From positions 85,450-149,449 of the forward strand of contig MCFE01000160.1 in NCBI GenBank assembly GCA_002104905.1: a stretch of DNA of 64,000 nucleotides, in the 5' to 3' direction. This stretch comes from Basidiobolus meristosporus CBS 931.73. Taxonomy: Eukaryota; Basidiobolomycota; Basidiobolomycetes; Basidiobolales; Basidiobolaceae. Position 1 is the first letter of the stretch. Each line of letters starts with the position of its first letter. The notes beneath the pieces are model-generated. The model was not told the DNA's origin and did not search any database. It saw only the letters and a list, made by a program, of their open reading frames with translations. Both the position numbers and the translations under genes were made by a program. Below, piece by piece: positions 47,706 to 60,664 of this stretch.

Positions 47706-48263
47706 AGGGATATATTACGGCTAGGAAAGCCAGATAAATAAGGCATACAACTCTAGATTGAATTTATACAGAGGGCAGGTGACTAAATGCTGGGATTGTT
47801 GAATTTAACTCACCAAAGTGGATACCTCGATGACGTCCTGTGATGCTTATCCAAAAAGAGGCTGTAATTAATATTGCATGCCTGAGCTTATCCAAGCTAT
47901 CATTAAAGTTGTATAATCTGATGGATAAATATATATAATGAAAATTACCATGTCTGGGGAATGGGGCTAATTTTATGGATGAAAGGCTAGAAGCTGGGAG
48001 GTAGATACAAGAGCAGGAATTAAACTATAAACCGTGAAGTCGGCAGAATAGCCATCGATATCTTTTATTGCTGACAGACACGCTTTTAAAGATCTTTTCA
48101 CTTGATGTTGTGGCAGTCTTCGGATGGCTTAATCGATATCAGTTACTCTAAGCAATTGCATATCTGTATCTAAGCGGATATTTCATACTAGAAGTAATGC
48201 GAGTGTTCCATTGTTTCGATATTTGAATGGAATGCAAGTTCAATGATCAAACTGCTAGCTTCG
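47706..48263. other. Intergenic, ChAP promoter side
   Basis: AT-rich, between two minus-strand genes. No feature is seen. Confidence 0.4.
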
Positions 48264-49718
48264 CTATGCTTTGAGAAATTTCAAAACCCCAGCCAATATC
48301 GAGCCCAATAGCATCATAGCTCCAGAATACATAATGGTTGGTATATAGGAGAAGTGCCCATATTGCTGAGACGCGTCCAAGATCACTCCAGCAATTGGTA
48401 TGCCAATTAAACTTCCAATACCGATTGAAACGTATAAGAAGCCGTTGACAGTAGCTAGCTTCTCTATCCCTGCATGTCCTTATCCATTAGTATGGGGTCC
48501 GTGTCAATCAAAAATGAGTAAGGTACCATTCACTTCAGACGCCACCACCGGAAACAAACTAACAAACCCTCCAGCGGTAAAGCCATATAGTAATACAAAG
48601 CATAGTAACGCCGTAAAGCCTGTAGCAAAACTCCATAGCAAGAATATTGAGAGGGTACCAACAAATAAAGACAAAAAAAGACTATTGATGCGCCCCATTC
48701 CGTCGGCCAGAAACCCAAGTACCACTCTTCCTAATGCAGACGACCCATTCAGCAAGCCCAATAGCAAAGAGCCCATTTCTACCGACAATCCGGTATATAG
48801 CACGTAGTCTTCGGATGCCGTCTGTTAATTATCCATCAGAGATATTCAGTTGGTATCTGATGCACTTACTTGGAAGGAAGAAGAACGGCACCAGGTACCC
48901 AAAACTGACGATCATTCCGATTAGGAATAGAACAGTAAACCTGGGGTTTCTAAAGAGCAAAAAATCCAATATTGGCGTGTTGGGCTTGCTCTGGATACGA
49001 GTTCTCAGCAGAATAGAGGCTATGCTTAGCAGGACAAAGCCCCCAAGCCCAAGTATGCGTAAGCTCCATCTGAACCCAACTTTGCTAATCAAACTTCTAG
49101 TGATCGGTGCCAATGCCAAGCCACCAATCCCGCCACCAGAGACGGCTATCCCAGTTGCTAGTCCTCTACGCTTCGTGAACCACTGAGATGGAACACTTAC
49201 AGCAGGGAAAAAGCAGAGGGACCCTCCCAGGCCATACAAGACTCCTTGCGATAAATAAAGGTGCCAGACCTATGGTGCTCATGTTAATAGCCAAGCAATC
49301 AGATCTACGCGAGCATCGATTCGCATACCTCACTTGCAAATGAAGCGATGATTAGTCCACCACACAAGATGACATTTCCCAGAAATTGAATCCTCTTGAA
49401 CCCGTACATATCAGCCAATCGGCCAGACACTAATCCGAAAATAAAGAGGATCGAAGAGCCTAGAGTTCCGATAAACGAGATCTTCGATTCCTTCACACCA
49501 GGAAACACTATGGCTGCATAATGCTGTTGATACACCCCAAAGGTATACTGGAGCCCCAATACTATAAAATGTATAAGGAAACTCGAGGCCACCACCAACC
49601 ATCCCCAGCCCCCTTCTGGAAATTCGTTGGTTTCTTTGTAACCAGCAACATCAGACTTAAGAGGCGGGCCAACCCTGGATAACTCTACGGATGCCTTTTC
49701 CATATCAGCAAGGGTCAT
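48264..49718 (-). CDS. MFS transporter, monocarboxylate-porter (MCT) family
   Basis: Start ATG 49,718, with exons 49,718-49,329, 49,269-48,871 (approx.), about 48,815-48,535 and a last exon to TAG 48,264. Twelve membrane segments are visible, six before and six after the central loop. The family mark after the cytosolic N terminus is PEGGWGWLVV. The first segment pair ends in the MFS loop GRLADMYGFKR, and GGSLCFFPAVSVPSQWFTKRRGLATGIA carries the MCT-type motif. The central loop is short (RTRIQSKPNTP). Segments of the second half include LGRVVLGFLADGMGR. Fungal MCT-like proteins are often plasma-membrane or vacuolar, and many do not carry monocarboxylates (riboflavin and others are known), so the substrate cannot be assigned. 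Confidence 0.85.
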
Positions 49719-50147
49719 GGGATTGAGTGTTGGGCTAGTGTGACTGTCTGACTAGGCAGGCCCAAGAGAGACTGTCATCGCTGAAAGATTGCACGGCCTG
49801 GCTTAAGTACTTAGCAGTGCAATTAATATCCCGACACCGGTTACGGTTGCCTCGCAGTGTAGTGGAGTTACAAAGTCGAGACAACACCGTCTCAGGGCTG
49901 CTTGGGTGTTATGTCACTTGATTGTGTGATGTGCGATGGAGATTTAGCCATGGCACCCACCTATGAATTGTCTGTAATGGCTTAAGAGCTCCAAGAAAGA
50001 ACGTGATTTGCTACATTCTAGTAAGGTTTATCTACAGTTTTTTACATACAGTGGCCCGACTGAGGGTACAGTATATGCTGTAACATCCCCTCGAACGGTG
50101 CTCAAGGAATCACAAAAGGTTCATGAAGGTATTAATGTCCGATACCC
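49719..50147. other. Intergenic between transporter and S41 protease genes
   Basis: Promoter of the transporter. No other feature is seen. Confidence 0.4.
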
Positions 50148-52222
50148 CTAGTATTTGCTACCATGCTGGGGCTTGTCGTAGCTCATTTTCTCCGACACCT
50201 CTGTCCACACTTCTATTGGACTAAGGAACTTGTTTGCATCCAAAACCACTCGATCAGTTGCTGGCTGCTGGACATACTCGTCAGGCAGGTTGGAATCCCA
50301 GCCGTAATTCTCCATGATGGTGAAGTAGAAGTCAGCCTTTTGTGGGAATTTTCGGGGCGCGTCCTCTCTCTTGCTTAATCCCGCTTCCGTGATCTGCCAC
50401 AGGAGATTTTCATATGAGAAAACCATCCCACCTGGTGCAGTGCTGATCGGCGGGTTAGTGCCGGTTGGAAAAGGAGAGGTGACGAACGTGCGCACTTTCA
50501 TAACACGTTGCAGAAAGCTACAGAATGGTGAAGCGTTAGATTTTCAAGGCACTTGATAATTGTACACACTCAACCATACTTTGAAACCGATGAGCAGGTT
50601 GACGCACATCTTCCATTGGAAACGATAGCTATATTCTTTGCCTGGAACCATGGTTTACGAACGATGTTGCGATTGACGTGATAGTCGCAATTGTATTGCA
50701 TCAAGTGGGTGAAATCGGATGGCTCGCCTCCTCGGTTGTATGTCATACCTGGTAACATGCATGAAAGCTGTTGATGCAGAGCATTCTCATGAGGGTCATA
50801 ATAGTTGGAGCATTTCCATATAGAATTGTGCTTGGCTAGCTCCATCGATAGTGGCGAGCGCGAAAGGTCCGACTGATAGTAAAGTTGGGAGTGTGGAACT
50901 TCTGGGAACAAATACTTCACCAACTTATAGCCAAGACAAATAGATCCCCCTGGATTGTTCGTGAAATCCTACGACGCAACATGTTATCAGGTACTCGAAT
51001 GGGCTCTAGGATCGCTGTCCTTGCCACTTACCAAGATTAGCTTCTGTATGCCAAGCTGCTTGAATTTCTCTAACCCTCGCTCCATGTGAGTATCAAAGTC
51101 ACTTGACGACAGCTTTTCGCCCAAGGAGAATGTTGAAAGTACCAATATCCCCGTGTTATTGTTAAGCCGATAGAATTTCAGCGGGCCTGTGCCGACTAGA
51201 GGGTTGTTTAGGAGATCAGGAAATCTACTGTAGGGGGTGGTTGGGTTTTCCACTTCGGACTGCCCAGGCCCCGTTTCTGGCAATATGCCTAGAGTGGAAG
51301 GATTCAGAAACTGCATTTCATATGGGCTTGTGGACTCGACATCACAGTATTCCTTTTTGTAGCTGGGTGTGCTTGAGAAACTGTTTAGCCGTATTTGTGA
51401 GCTGGCTATCCACGGGACTGTAACAGTTGTGGAATAGTCGTAAGGCGATCGGACGGTGTAGGTGATACTTTCCTTGTCAGGCACTATGCCGGGCGAGGCC
51501 CAATATCCGTAGAAGCTCCTCCATTGCCCTGACGATGTTGATGCATGGTTGGCCAGCAGTAATTCAAATCGCTGTTGAGCGTCCTTGGTTCGACCAAGCG
51601 CTTCATCGGCGAACTGTTGCAGTGCTTCTATCACAGGAACCCCGTCTATTTCGGTGACTTCCATCCCTAGGTAGTCTTCGACGCTCAATCCAGAGATCTC
51701 CCTCACTTTGTCGTACAGCCCTTGTCGAAACATGAGGTGATCTAGGATGTATACGCGTTGAACGCCCATCGAGTCTACGTACGAAATCAGTGGGAATGCT
51801 TGGATGAAACTCATGGTTCGGTAACACCCTGGCTGATATCCTACGTGGCCATCGTTTAATGGTATAAATACTTCCTGAACGCTTTTTTGGAAGTCGAAGT
51901 CATTCGTGAAATTTGCAACCAACAGGTCCTGTAAATCTTGCATCAAGTCTATGCCAGCAGGGCCCTCTTTGGCAACATCCCTGAACACATAAAATTGAAG
52001 AGCTTTCATTAGGTTATTTACTGTCTGTTCTCTCACACTTTCCACAAATGGAATATTTCTGTAGCATGCCAGAACAGCGTCGTAGGTTAGGAACTCCTCT
52101 GAACTCTGGGAAAGAGTGGTGCATGGGTCGATCTGTGACACTTTAGGTGTCGGATTCGCTAGCACCCAACTGCAAAATGTGCCGGCAAACAGGATTAATC
52201 TGAGGGGTTTAACGATTACCAT
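50148..52222 (-). CDS. Secreted S41-family (tail-specific-protease-like) serine protease
   Basis: Three exons on minus starting at ATG 52,222. Introns lie near 51,030-50,970 (GTAAGT to TAG) and 50,570-50,505 (GTATGG to TAG). The protein is about 650 residues with a signal peptide (LRLILFAGTFCSWVLA). The S41 core is recognisable: KLILDFTNNPGGS corresponds to the conserved LDLRxNPGG strand, and SNGRCASTCSSVS holds the likely nucleophilic Ser between two cysteines, where bacterial Ctp enzymes have a SAS-type sequence. The N-terminal half carries the PDZ-like spacer (VEDYLGMEVTEIDGVPVIEAL). Fungal members of this type are secreted and of unknown substrate; one relative acts in ustiloxin maturation. 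The position of the catalytic base is not resolved. Confidence 0.8.
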
Positions 52223-53349
52223 TATATAGAAATTAGAGTTTTGGTTTTAGTGGGGTTAATAGGACTGTTTTACACTCTGAGCGACCAACCTACTATGAAG
52301 CCAGTTGACAAATAGCTGGGCGCATCCTAGTCAACCATTTTATCTTTCCAAGGCAATCTCCAGCTCATTCACGTGGTCCCCTGATAATAACCTAATGCAG
52401 TCTGATTGTCCGTTTGTTTCTTTAGCCTCCAACAATCCACCCCATGTATTCTCCTATTCTCCGGATAACAACAAACAGTACAGTTTGCTGAGTAGAGCTA
52501 TGCGGGATCCTCTAAATTAGAAGTCAATTGGATATTGTATGTGCCATCCTGATGGGCTGTGGATTGTGACACCCAGAAGCCCCAAATCACCAATGCCTGC
52601 ATTTCTTATGTAGACTGCGTTGTAAATGGACATACATCACGAAATCTCGATGGAGTCATTGAAAGAGGATTGCCAACAGGCGTATCTCTATACGCTGCCC
52701 TCTAGCCTTGCCGGTGTTTTTCTTGGTACTGGGCTAGGGGGTTTAGATTGGTATCCTTCGCAAACAATCGCCAACACAAGCTGCTCGATCCTATGCAGCT
52801 GAGCTGACCAAGGCTGAAGATGCTCCATTTCGACTAACAGTGGTGGTTTATGTTATCCAAGCACAATCGATCATGTTATAATAGCAGTGCATCCGGCAGC
52901 GCCAGCGCACCATTCAAAGCAACATATCGCACATTCCAGGCGTTTTTGTTACTTATTTCGATTCACAATAGTTCGGGTAACGGTGTGCTAGATGGTCTTT
53001 TTACCACCAGGAGCCCATTATCCTTGAGCCTGGAAGGCATCATATAGACCAACATTAACTGATCGTCCAGTATCTGTAGTTATCGCTGACTGCTGGGTCT
53101 AAGAGCAATATATTGATCCTGGGATACATCTCAATCTTAGGCGAGGCTGGTGCTTGCGCAGCCTTGTATTATATTACAACTGGCACACCCTAGCAAAGTC
53201 TTATTGCAAAAAGGAGGTCGGATCTCCATGCGGTGATGCTTCCAATCACTCGCAATCACTGTAGGAGATAACATAAGATTTTTCTCATGTCGGATTCCAT
53301 GATTATGAAATTATTGGAGACTGTCTTATCTTATGTATATCTAAAAAGC
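52223..53349. other. Intergenic between divergent genes
   Basis: Shared upstream region of the S41 protease (minus) and zinc-finger (plus) genes. Short frames only. Confidence 0.4.
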
Positions 53350-53981
53350 ATGAATCTTGAAACCGAAATCCCCATGTCGGATTCCCTTGATAACCTTAGT
53401 ACCTCTAAGCAGCATTCCACAGCTATTGATAAACAGAAAAGCCCACATACAAAAAAGAAGCTTAAGAAGCTACAGGTATTCATTGTCACGAGCGATTTTC
53501 GTACTCTTCTATAGCAGACATTCAAGCCCGCTTCTTATTCCAACCAGGCTCAAGTATGCCCGACTTTACGTTGTGCCATATGTCCCGAGAAACGATTTGG
53601 GACTTTGACCGAGTATGACGAGCACTTCGCTTCCAAGCGGCATTTGCGTCGAAAAGTCAATTACACGGCCGATGTTAAAGGATCTGCCGATCCTTCCCCT
53701 GATACAGTGCAACATCGGTCCTGGCGTTGCCTCACTTGTAAACGCACCTTTCAATATTACCACGACTGGGTAATTATTAAGCAGATCTGCTTGCTTCATC
53801 GCGGAATATTTACGCTGTTTAATTTTTCCAGTTCAAACATCTGACCGCTCCACTACACCTGCAAATCTTGCAAGACGAGGCCAAGAAGCTTACACAAAAC
53901 AGGCGGCCAGCTTACACTTTGCATGAAGTCCGGAAAGTTGAACAGTTAGTCCGCGAGCAAAGCATCCCTGAGGAAGAGTAA
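53350..53981 (+). CDS. Small protein with two U1/matrin-type C2H2 zinc fingers
   Basis: Exons 53,350-53,475; 53,515-53,769; 53,832-53,981. Introns are 39 nt (GTATTC to TAG) and 62 nt (GTAATT to CAG), both in phase 0. The product is 176 residues; an upstream in-frame ATG at 53,287 is possible. Finger 1 reads C-x2-C-x13-H-x5-H (CAICPEKRFG, then EHFASKRH). Finger 2 reads C-x2-C-x12-H-x5-H (CLTCKRTFQYYHDW joined across the intron to FKHLTAPLH). The wide His spacing is that of U1-type fingers, which bind double-stranded RNA or take part in splicing and ribosome assembly. A Lys-rich segment (KKKLKKL) precedes them. The exact family is not recognised. The 3' end is 208 bp before HIR1, which is convergent. 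Confidence 0.7.
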
Positions 53982-54188
53982 CATGAGCTTCAAAGAGTAG
54001 TTCTTCCGCCAACTAAGATCCGCTTGGATTTGTTTTATGATTATTTATTTGACGACAAAAATTATGAATGCCTAACATACTGTTCCTTATATCCTTGGAA
54101 CCAATGCGTCCTCCAGAACATTTCTAGATAGTCAATAAAGTAACCCCAAGACTAGGAATTCTAAAACTCTGTATAACCATAAGTATAT

Positions 54189-57100
54189 TTATACAAAATT
54201 ATCATCTGAAGAGAAGGTAGTATATATTTGATGGTTTAATAAATGAATCCCATTCATCTGACAGTACAGTCCAATTGGTGTGACCTGCTTAGGTTTGGTC
54301 CATTGGATTTTCGGGTGCCAATTCTTTGAGCGATTTGCTGTACTCGGTTGAAATTCTTTGGAGACAGCGGTTGCCACCTGGAAAAGCCGTGCTACATTAG
54401 AGACTAGCCGTAAGAACACAACAATAGCGCACAAACCTAGAATAGGCAGTATTTCACGGAGTAGCTCATGCTTGGGGAATCCCTAGATGTATGTGCACGG
54501 TTAGTATTAACCATGAAATCAGTCGGTGGGTGGGCTATACCAGTATCAAGGGATTCCATTTTGAGGTAGTCATGGTCTTCGAGTTGCTGAGTCTACAGAG
54601 AAAAATCAGAACCAAGCGATAGTTTGACCAATTTGTAGATGAATACCGATAGAGTGGCCCTAGCAGCTCCCGACATAGATCTTCGGCACGCAGTTCTGCT
54701 CCTTCATCAGCTAAGCGGCGAGCATAACAGAGGAGCCAATGCCGATATTCGGCAGGCGACTGTAGCAATTTCGAGGACTCTAATGAAGACTATAAGATCA
54801 TTTAGACTAATCCAAGCACCACATGGCAAAGGATGTGAAAGTGTGTCTACCTCTAAATGAGACATGGTAATTACGCTTTGTGCTTTACGATCTGTACTAA
54901 GTAGAGCTTGTGGAAAAGGGCCTTGCATGAACTCGGCTTCACAGTTGCGAGTGGCCGCTCTTTGCAATGAAGACAGAATGTTCTTTTTCTCGTCCGAAAC
55001 CAAGCCGGTGGAGCCGTAGAATTCGGATGCAACGAACCATCGATCAACGATTCGGACCCATGATTTCATGTTTAGATGGTATGTGTATCCTTGTCCATCG
55101 CTTGTGGTGATTAGAGGAAGACCCTGAGAGCGAATGATGGCAGATGTGATATTGACTGATTTGTGTGGGCCATTTGTAGGTAATGTTGCGGTCAGTAGGA
55201 TTGGTGACAAAGAAACCGAAGATATGAGCACCGTCTGTTGGGTGACATTCCTGAAAAACAATGGATCCGCTATCAATTTGGTGACCTGATTTGCACACAG
55301 AGTTGGGAAATAAAGCCTACCATACGCTTAACAAACCAACGGCAGTTATACACATCAGGAAATCTCCACAGCTATCTATAAAGGACACTGGAGCATCCAA
55401 CATCATGCAAGGTAGGAGCCTGTAGAGCAAAATTCAAGGAATGTTGGCCACAGATTAGGGGAGTGCGAGACTTGACAAAAATACCGTTTTCCGTTGTATG
55501 TATATACATAAAGACATCCATCTTCACACGTAACTGCACAGAAGTTGGCGTTTCCAGTAAGTGAAATCACTGGTGACGGTAGATAGTCGGTCCAATTCAC
55601 AGTTGACTGGGTGGTGCATGTAAGTTTTGCGGGATCTGCATATTACAGAGTTAAAATGAAACATCCTGAGTAGTTGTGCAATTTAGCATCGGTACCTTTG
55701 TTACTTAGATCATTATGACATTCCAAAGAGAAATTTGCTTTCCCCAGTTTATGCCGAACTATGTGCGCTTTTACCCGTGGTACACCAAGCCGTATTTGAG
55801 AGACACCGAAGTATGGTGATAGTTTGATGGGTCGGGATTCCACTGTTTGTCCATTGGTCTTCATAATCGTTAGCCCGCGCAACCTAAGCTACCTATTACT
55901 GGGTGTGAATAAACTACCTTTTTGCTTTTGATCTCATTGCCGTTAGGCGGTTCTTTGCGTTTAATCCCAATGCTCATGCTGGGAAGCCCGTCTTTCAGAG
56001 TTGCCTTTGAGGGAGGATCAATATTGATCTCTTCGGCATCTACATCATGTGCTTGATTGGCTGAGCTCTGTGAGCTAGTAACCTCACTCGTTACTTTCGC
56101 ATTAGGCGATTGAGCACTAATTGAATTTGAGGTTCCGAGTGACTATACGAGCAATGTCAGAATGGCTCGGTGCAAAAAAGTTCCACAGCCCATGAGACCT
56201 ACCTTTACAGACAACGGGGCCGACGAAGCCTGAGGCTCTGTTCCTTGTACACTGTAATGACAAGAGGTTGTGTCAAGGTACTGCTGGATCAAGAAGAAGC
56301 CGGCAATGCAACATACCCGCCTAGAAACAGCGGCTGAATTCGCCTTCTGCCATCCTTGGTTAGAGTGACTTTTTGACTTGAATTATGACTGGGCGTATCT
56401 ATAGACTTCAGCGAAGAGTTGGTGCTGGGCGTATCTAAGAGTCTACTTATGCTGGGTGTATTAAATGTGGATGATGTGTTGAATTCTGCGACAGTTTGCG
56501 GCGTAGAAGTTATGATGTCCGTACTTCCCAAGGTGTATGCCAAAGCCCGTTCCACGGGTGTTTGCGCAGACTTCGAAACACCGTTCTTCTCTGATCCCGG
56601 ACAGTCAGGATCGTCCAGTATGATCACCTTCGGCTTTCGATACCCGTACTTGGCCAAATAATTCTCTTTCTCTTCATTTGCGATTGGTGTTCCAAGTTCT
56701 TGCTGCGAAAACTGAAGAACTACCACTGATCCATCGTAAGAGCAGCCAAGAACCGCCAACCCATCAGGACTCCAGCAAAGATCCAGTACACTATGTTGAA
56801 ACACGGATTGAGCAACTGCTAGAGGCCTGGGGTTCCGCGTCACCCAAACGGAGATGCTGTGATCCTGGCTTCCAATAGCACAAATTGAAGCTAGAGTTGT
56901 TTTTTCTGGACTAGAAGAATCGGGGTTTGTCGGGCAATTGAAGAGAATAGGGTTAAATTTCACCACTTCTACGGATGCACTATGCCCAACTAATGATATA
57001 TCCGAATCCCAGTTGTCTCGTGAGATAACTGCAGCCACAGGTGTAGTCCCGTTCATAGCATTTGCTGCAGCAATGTGTGAGCCCTCTGGAGACCAGCTTG

Positions 57101-58318
57101 AAAGATATTAGAAAATGACACTGCTAGAGAATTAGGGTGGGACCCTACCTTAATCGCCGAAACAAGGTTGTGCATGTGGAGTTGGCGAACGGTTTTGTGA
57201 TATCCTTTTGGATAGTCCAATCTGTTGTTCGCCAGATTTTAACGCTGTTGTCATCGGACTTCGAGGTGCATACAATATTAGCTCAGTCAATTCGACAATG
57301 GCATCGCTAGGTTTGGCGTTACCTGAGTAGCAATGTATTTTCCAGCAGGATCCCAGGCAATTCCCTTGACTGGTCCCTGATGGTCGCTTAAGCAATGGAT
57401 CTTTTCTGGAAGTTTGTGCATTCGTCAGTATTTGATTATTCTAGTTGACCTTATGAGCAACTACCTAACGTTCTTGCATCCCATATCAACACTGTTTTGT
57501 CAAGGCTGGAGGTAGCGAGGTATTTGTTGTCATAAGACCAAGATACATCGACAACATCTAGGATATACAATGGTTGAGCTGCCTGGTGTTCACACTATCC
57601 AAGAATATCCAGGCTTACCTGAGGTGTGGCCAGTCAATTCCTTCTTGATGGACCATGTTCTCGATGAATCCGCGGCATTTTCACTACGCCAAGAGTTAGT
57701 CGTTGTGCACATGCCGTTAGGGAAGGTGTGTACATACTTTTGGCATTCCCAGACGATAACTTTATGATCATCCGAGCCAGAAGCTAGTAATGGTTTGTTT
57801 TCCTTGGACCAACGAACGCATAATACTCTGCCTTCATGAGATTACACGTCAGGGACAGGTTAAGTGAAACGCATGAACAAAGTTCAGCCTGCAAAAAGCA
57901 CATCATACCTTGGTGTCCTTTTAGCGTCCCACAAAGCTTCTCTGTTTTGTCATCTTCGTTCTTGGCGGTCAATAAAGATTTGATATTCCAGATCTTTACA
58001 AGTCCATCTGAAAGCAACACAGGGATGTATTTGAGACATGGGCAACAAAGATCACGGATGAATACAAGTACTACCTGCTCCACTTGTGGCCAAAAGAGCT
58101 CCAGAGGGATGTACGTCGATTGAAAATATGCTGACCTTTTGATCTTTATCGCCTAGTATGGGTCAAGCATAAGTTTACACGTAAATAGTAACGCAGGAAA
58201 AGATAAGGCTTCGTTAACATTGGATTCCACTATGAGTAATCTACACGTATTAAAACACATGAGACTAACCGAAATGTGCGATCCAGTCGGGTTTAAGTAA
58301 AAACATAGATCGATTGGT
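54189..58318 (-). CDS. HIR1: HIR1/HIRA histone chaperone subunit
   Basis: A multi-exon gene on minus from ATG 58,318 (MFLLKPDWIAHFG, as the MKLLKP..W start of HIRA) to TAA/TAG at 54,189. The HIR complex deposits H3-H4 independently of replication and represses histone genes. N-terminal WD40 blades are visible in order: [122 protein letters not shown] and VLDLCWSPDGLAVLGCSYDGSVVV. A Ser/Thr-rich linker with repeated NTPS/DTPS motifs follows, then KRKEPPNG (B-domain-like). The C-terminal HIRA domain has PSPVISLTGN, CEDGCLYVYTYNGKR, and a helical end with SPAEYRHWLLCYARRLADEG and AEDLCRELLGPL. Introns are about 50-70 nt. All family parts are present, so the gene appears intact. Confidence 0.9.
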
Positions 58319-60179
58319 AAATTCCTGCTAGCTGGTTTGGATTACTCTTCACGAAAATTCTGCACGCTGCTCAATAATATTTTCGCGTCTAGTTCGACTC
58401 TTTACGGGCGTAAAACTGCAGTGTGGATAAAGGAAAACAGTCGGTATCGAGAGACCAGTAGAATACGTTTATGCAATGAGAAATAGAATCTCTAAATTAA
58501 CCAATATATATCTATGATGCTGAAGGCTAATATGCATTGAGCAAAGAATCATTTCCACCAAGTCGTAATTTTTAAGGGCACCAAATGTTGGTCAGATTAG
58601 GTCACTTATTTACTGATGAGAAGCCTACCACAAAACAATGTAAAATACCAAGGAATCAGATACAGAAGGTGGTGTTGAAACGATAACTTCGCGTTTTAGC
58701 CTAAGAATAATATGCTTTTCTTCCTCAGTCATTTTATTTAGCCAGCGCCCAACTGCTATGTGTGGATGCGATTTGGATGGATGAAACCCCGACCACAACT
58801 CAATCCCAGATCATCCAGCAGTTTACCCATCAAATGTTTCTGATACATAGAGCTGCTTTGCCCTGCGTTTGAAGTATTTCTGGTGAGGCGACAAACAGTA
58901 CACTTTGCAAACGCGCCCACAAAGCTGCTTTTGTTGCACTGTAGCTACGGGTTGCTAAGCGTCAATTGGGGTCAGAGCGCACTCGTCATTGGAAATGCAT
59001 TTTGGGACACCCAATTCTCTGCATATGCTATAGCAAATACCTCATTACACCTGGGTGCGGGCCAGCGTAATAAATTGTGTAGTTCTGAAAAGATGCTTGC
59101 TGATTGGTAGGTATTGTATTATGGTCTGGGTGCTATTTTGGCTTCAAGATTGTCAAGATGGCACATACAAATGTTCATATGCCCAAGTTACTAAGTTTTA
59201 CCTTTTGTGCTGCCACGGGTCACCACCAATGGCACAGTGATGAGAATCATATGTTGCTTATCCTTGGCATATTATTTTATTTCAGCACCCTTAATATTGC
59301 CATTTCTGATGGCATGTTGTTGGTGCAAATTTTGGATCCTGCAATCTGTTTTTTATCATAAACAGTCAAATTTTCGCACAATCTCCTCTTAGTAATGGCT
59401 ATACAATTAAGTTTCTAGTTTTCTATTTTTTGGATCCCAGGTTGAAATTGAGAAGCCAACAAGTTAAATGTCAATCAGCCTCAGATATTACTGCCTAAAT
59501 ACTGTTGTGCAGAAATTATAAGTGATCAGAGTACTAATAAAAATTATAACTTTCTTTTGAAAATTTACTGATTGATAAGGAGCATTTGTAATAGACCACA
59601 TTCCTGCAAAATAACAATGTTTAACATTTAATTGGTAACCACAAAGTAGGTTAACATGTCCTGTGAGTCTTTGGACAAATTGGAGACAAATTATATACTA
59701 GAAACCTGACTTTTTGCTGAGTAATATGTCAAGTAATTAACAGCCAAGAATCAGGTTACTCAGGACTTAGTACATGAATTTATCATTTCTTGACTAAGCA
59801 GATATGTTGTATACATTGTGTCATCTAGGGCAGTATTGCTGATGCAGCCATTGTATACTCAAGGGTTACTGGATTATTAGAGCTTCATCAGAAAGGAAGC
59901 TACAAGAATAATCATAAAGATTTGATACAGGTAGTAATCAAAAATCCTATTTTGTGTATGCACATAAGGGGTCTAGGCAGGTCATGTACTAGGGCTCTAA
60001 TATAATGATTTAAAAACTTATCTAAATGGGAAAAGTTATGGGTGGAGAGTGGAAGAAGGTGGACACCAACCTCAGGTATAGGAAGTGTGTACTGCTTTAA
60101 AAAGAGAGATTTCAGGACTGGGGTACCAGGACTTACAATAAAGAGAAGCTCATGCCTGACCTACCTGGCTATGGCAATG
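58319..60179. other. AT-rich subtelomeric intergenic region
   Basis: Promoter of HIR1, a broken small gene (58,620-58,930, listed separately), then about 1.2 kb of A+T-rich sequence without coding signal. Confidence 0.4.
58625..58930 (-). pseudogene. Broken small gene, family unknown
   Basis: On minus, one frame reads coding-like sequence (CLSPHQKYFKRRAKQLYV) until a TAA at about 58,830. A second frame then has KLLDDLGL, and a third runs SGFHPSKSHPHIAVGRWLN and MTEEEKHIILRLKREV to TAG at 58,625-58,627. The pieces look like one protein interrupted by two small indels, and no intron with usable length bridges them. I do not recognise the family. Alternatives are assembly indels or unrelated short frames. 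Confidence 0.35.
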
Positions 60180-60664
60180 CCCTATGAAAGATTATTGTGA
60201 TGATCCCATCAAAAGGCCATCACAAATTTTAAGTCCTATGATTAGGAGGTACTGATTCCATCAGGACACCATGCAATGACCGCCAAAAATAATTGCACCG
60301 CAGATACTATAAAAAATTAGTCAAGATTTTTCATCACAACAATACAAAAGTGGCTTTTGATTGGTTCTCTGCCAATTTTCTCACTTTCTGATCCCAGACA
60401 CTCTATCACCTCCTATGTTTGTGTGCATTAATTTGCTATTGCCTCTTTTTCACACTCCTTACTTCCTGACTCAACTGTTTCTCTTACTTTTCATGCATAT
60501 AAATTGATTTACTTCCATTGAAACTTCAGTTGTACGTCAATTGCCAATTGTATAGGCCTATAAAAGTCCCTATACCTTACACTAACATTTAGCCCAACCC
60601 CATACTCAACAAGTAACTCCATTAAAATCCACCACTCAATAAGTATTTTGGCAGTAATGCTCTG
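60180..60664 (+). repeat. Left terminal region of the CACTA-like family, subtelomeric copy
   Basis: It begins CCCTATGAAAGATTATT and matches 3,990-4,475 throughout, including CCCAACCCCATACTCAACAA near its end. It is cut off at 60,664 by the LTR-like repeat. The same element family thus lies on both sides of the gene island. Confidence 0.6.

Noticed and set aside
16400-54100. tRNA or rRNA genes in the intergenic regions
   Set aside because: No cloverleaf with matching acceptor and T-arm sequences could be found by eye on either strand.
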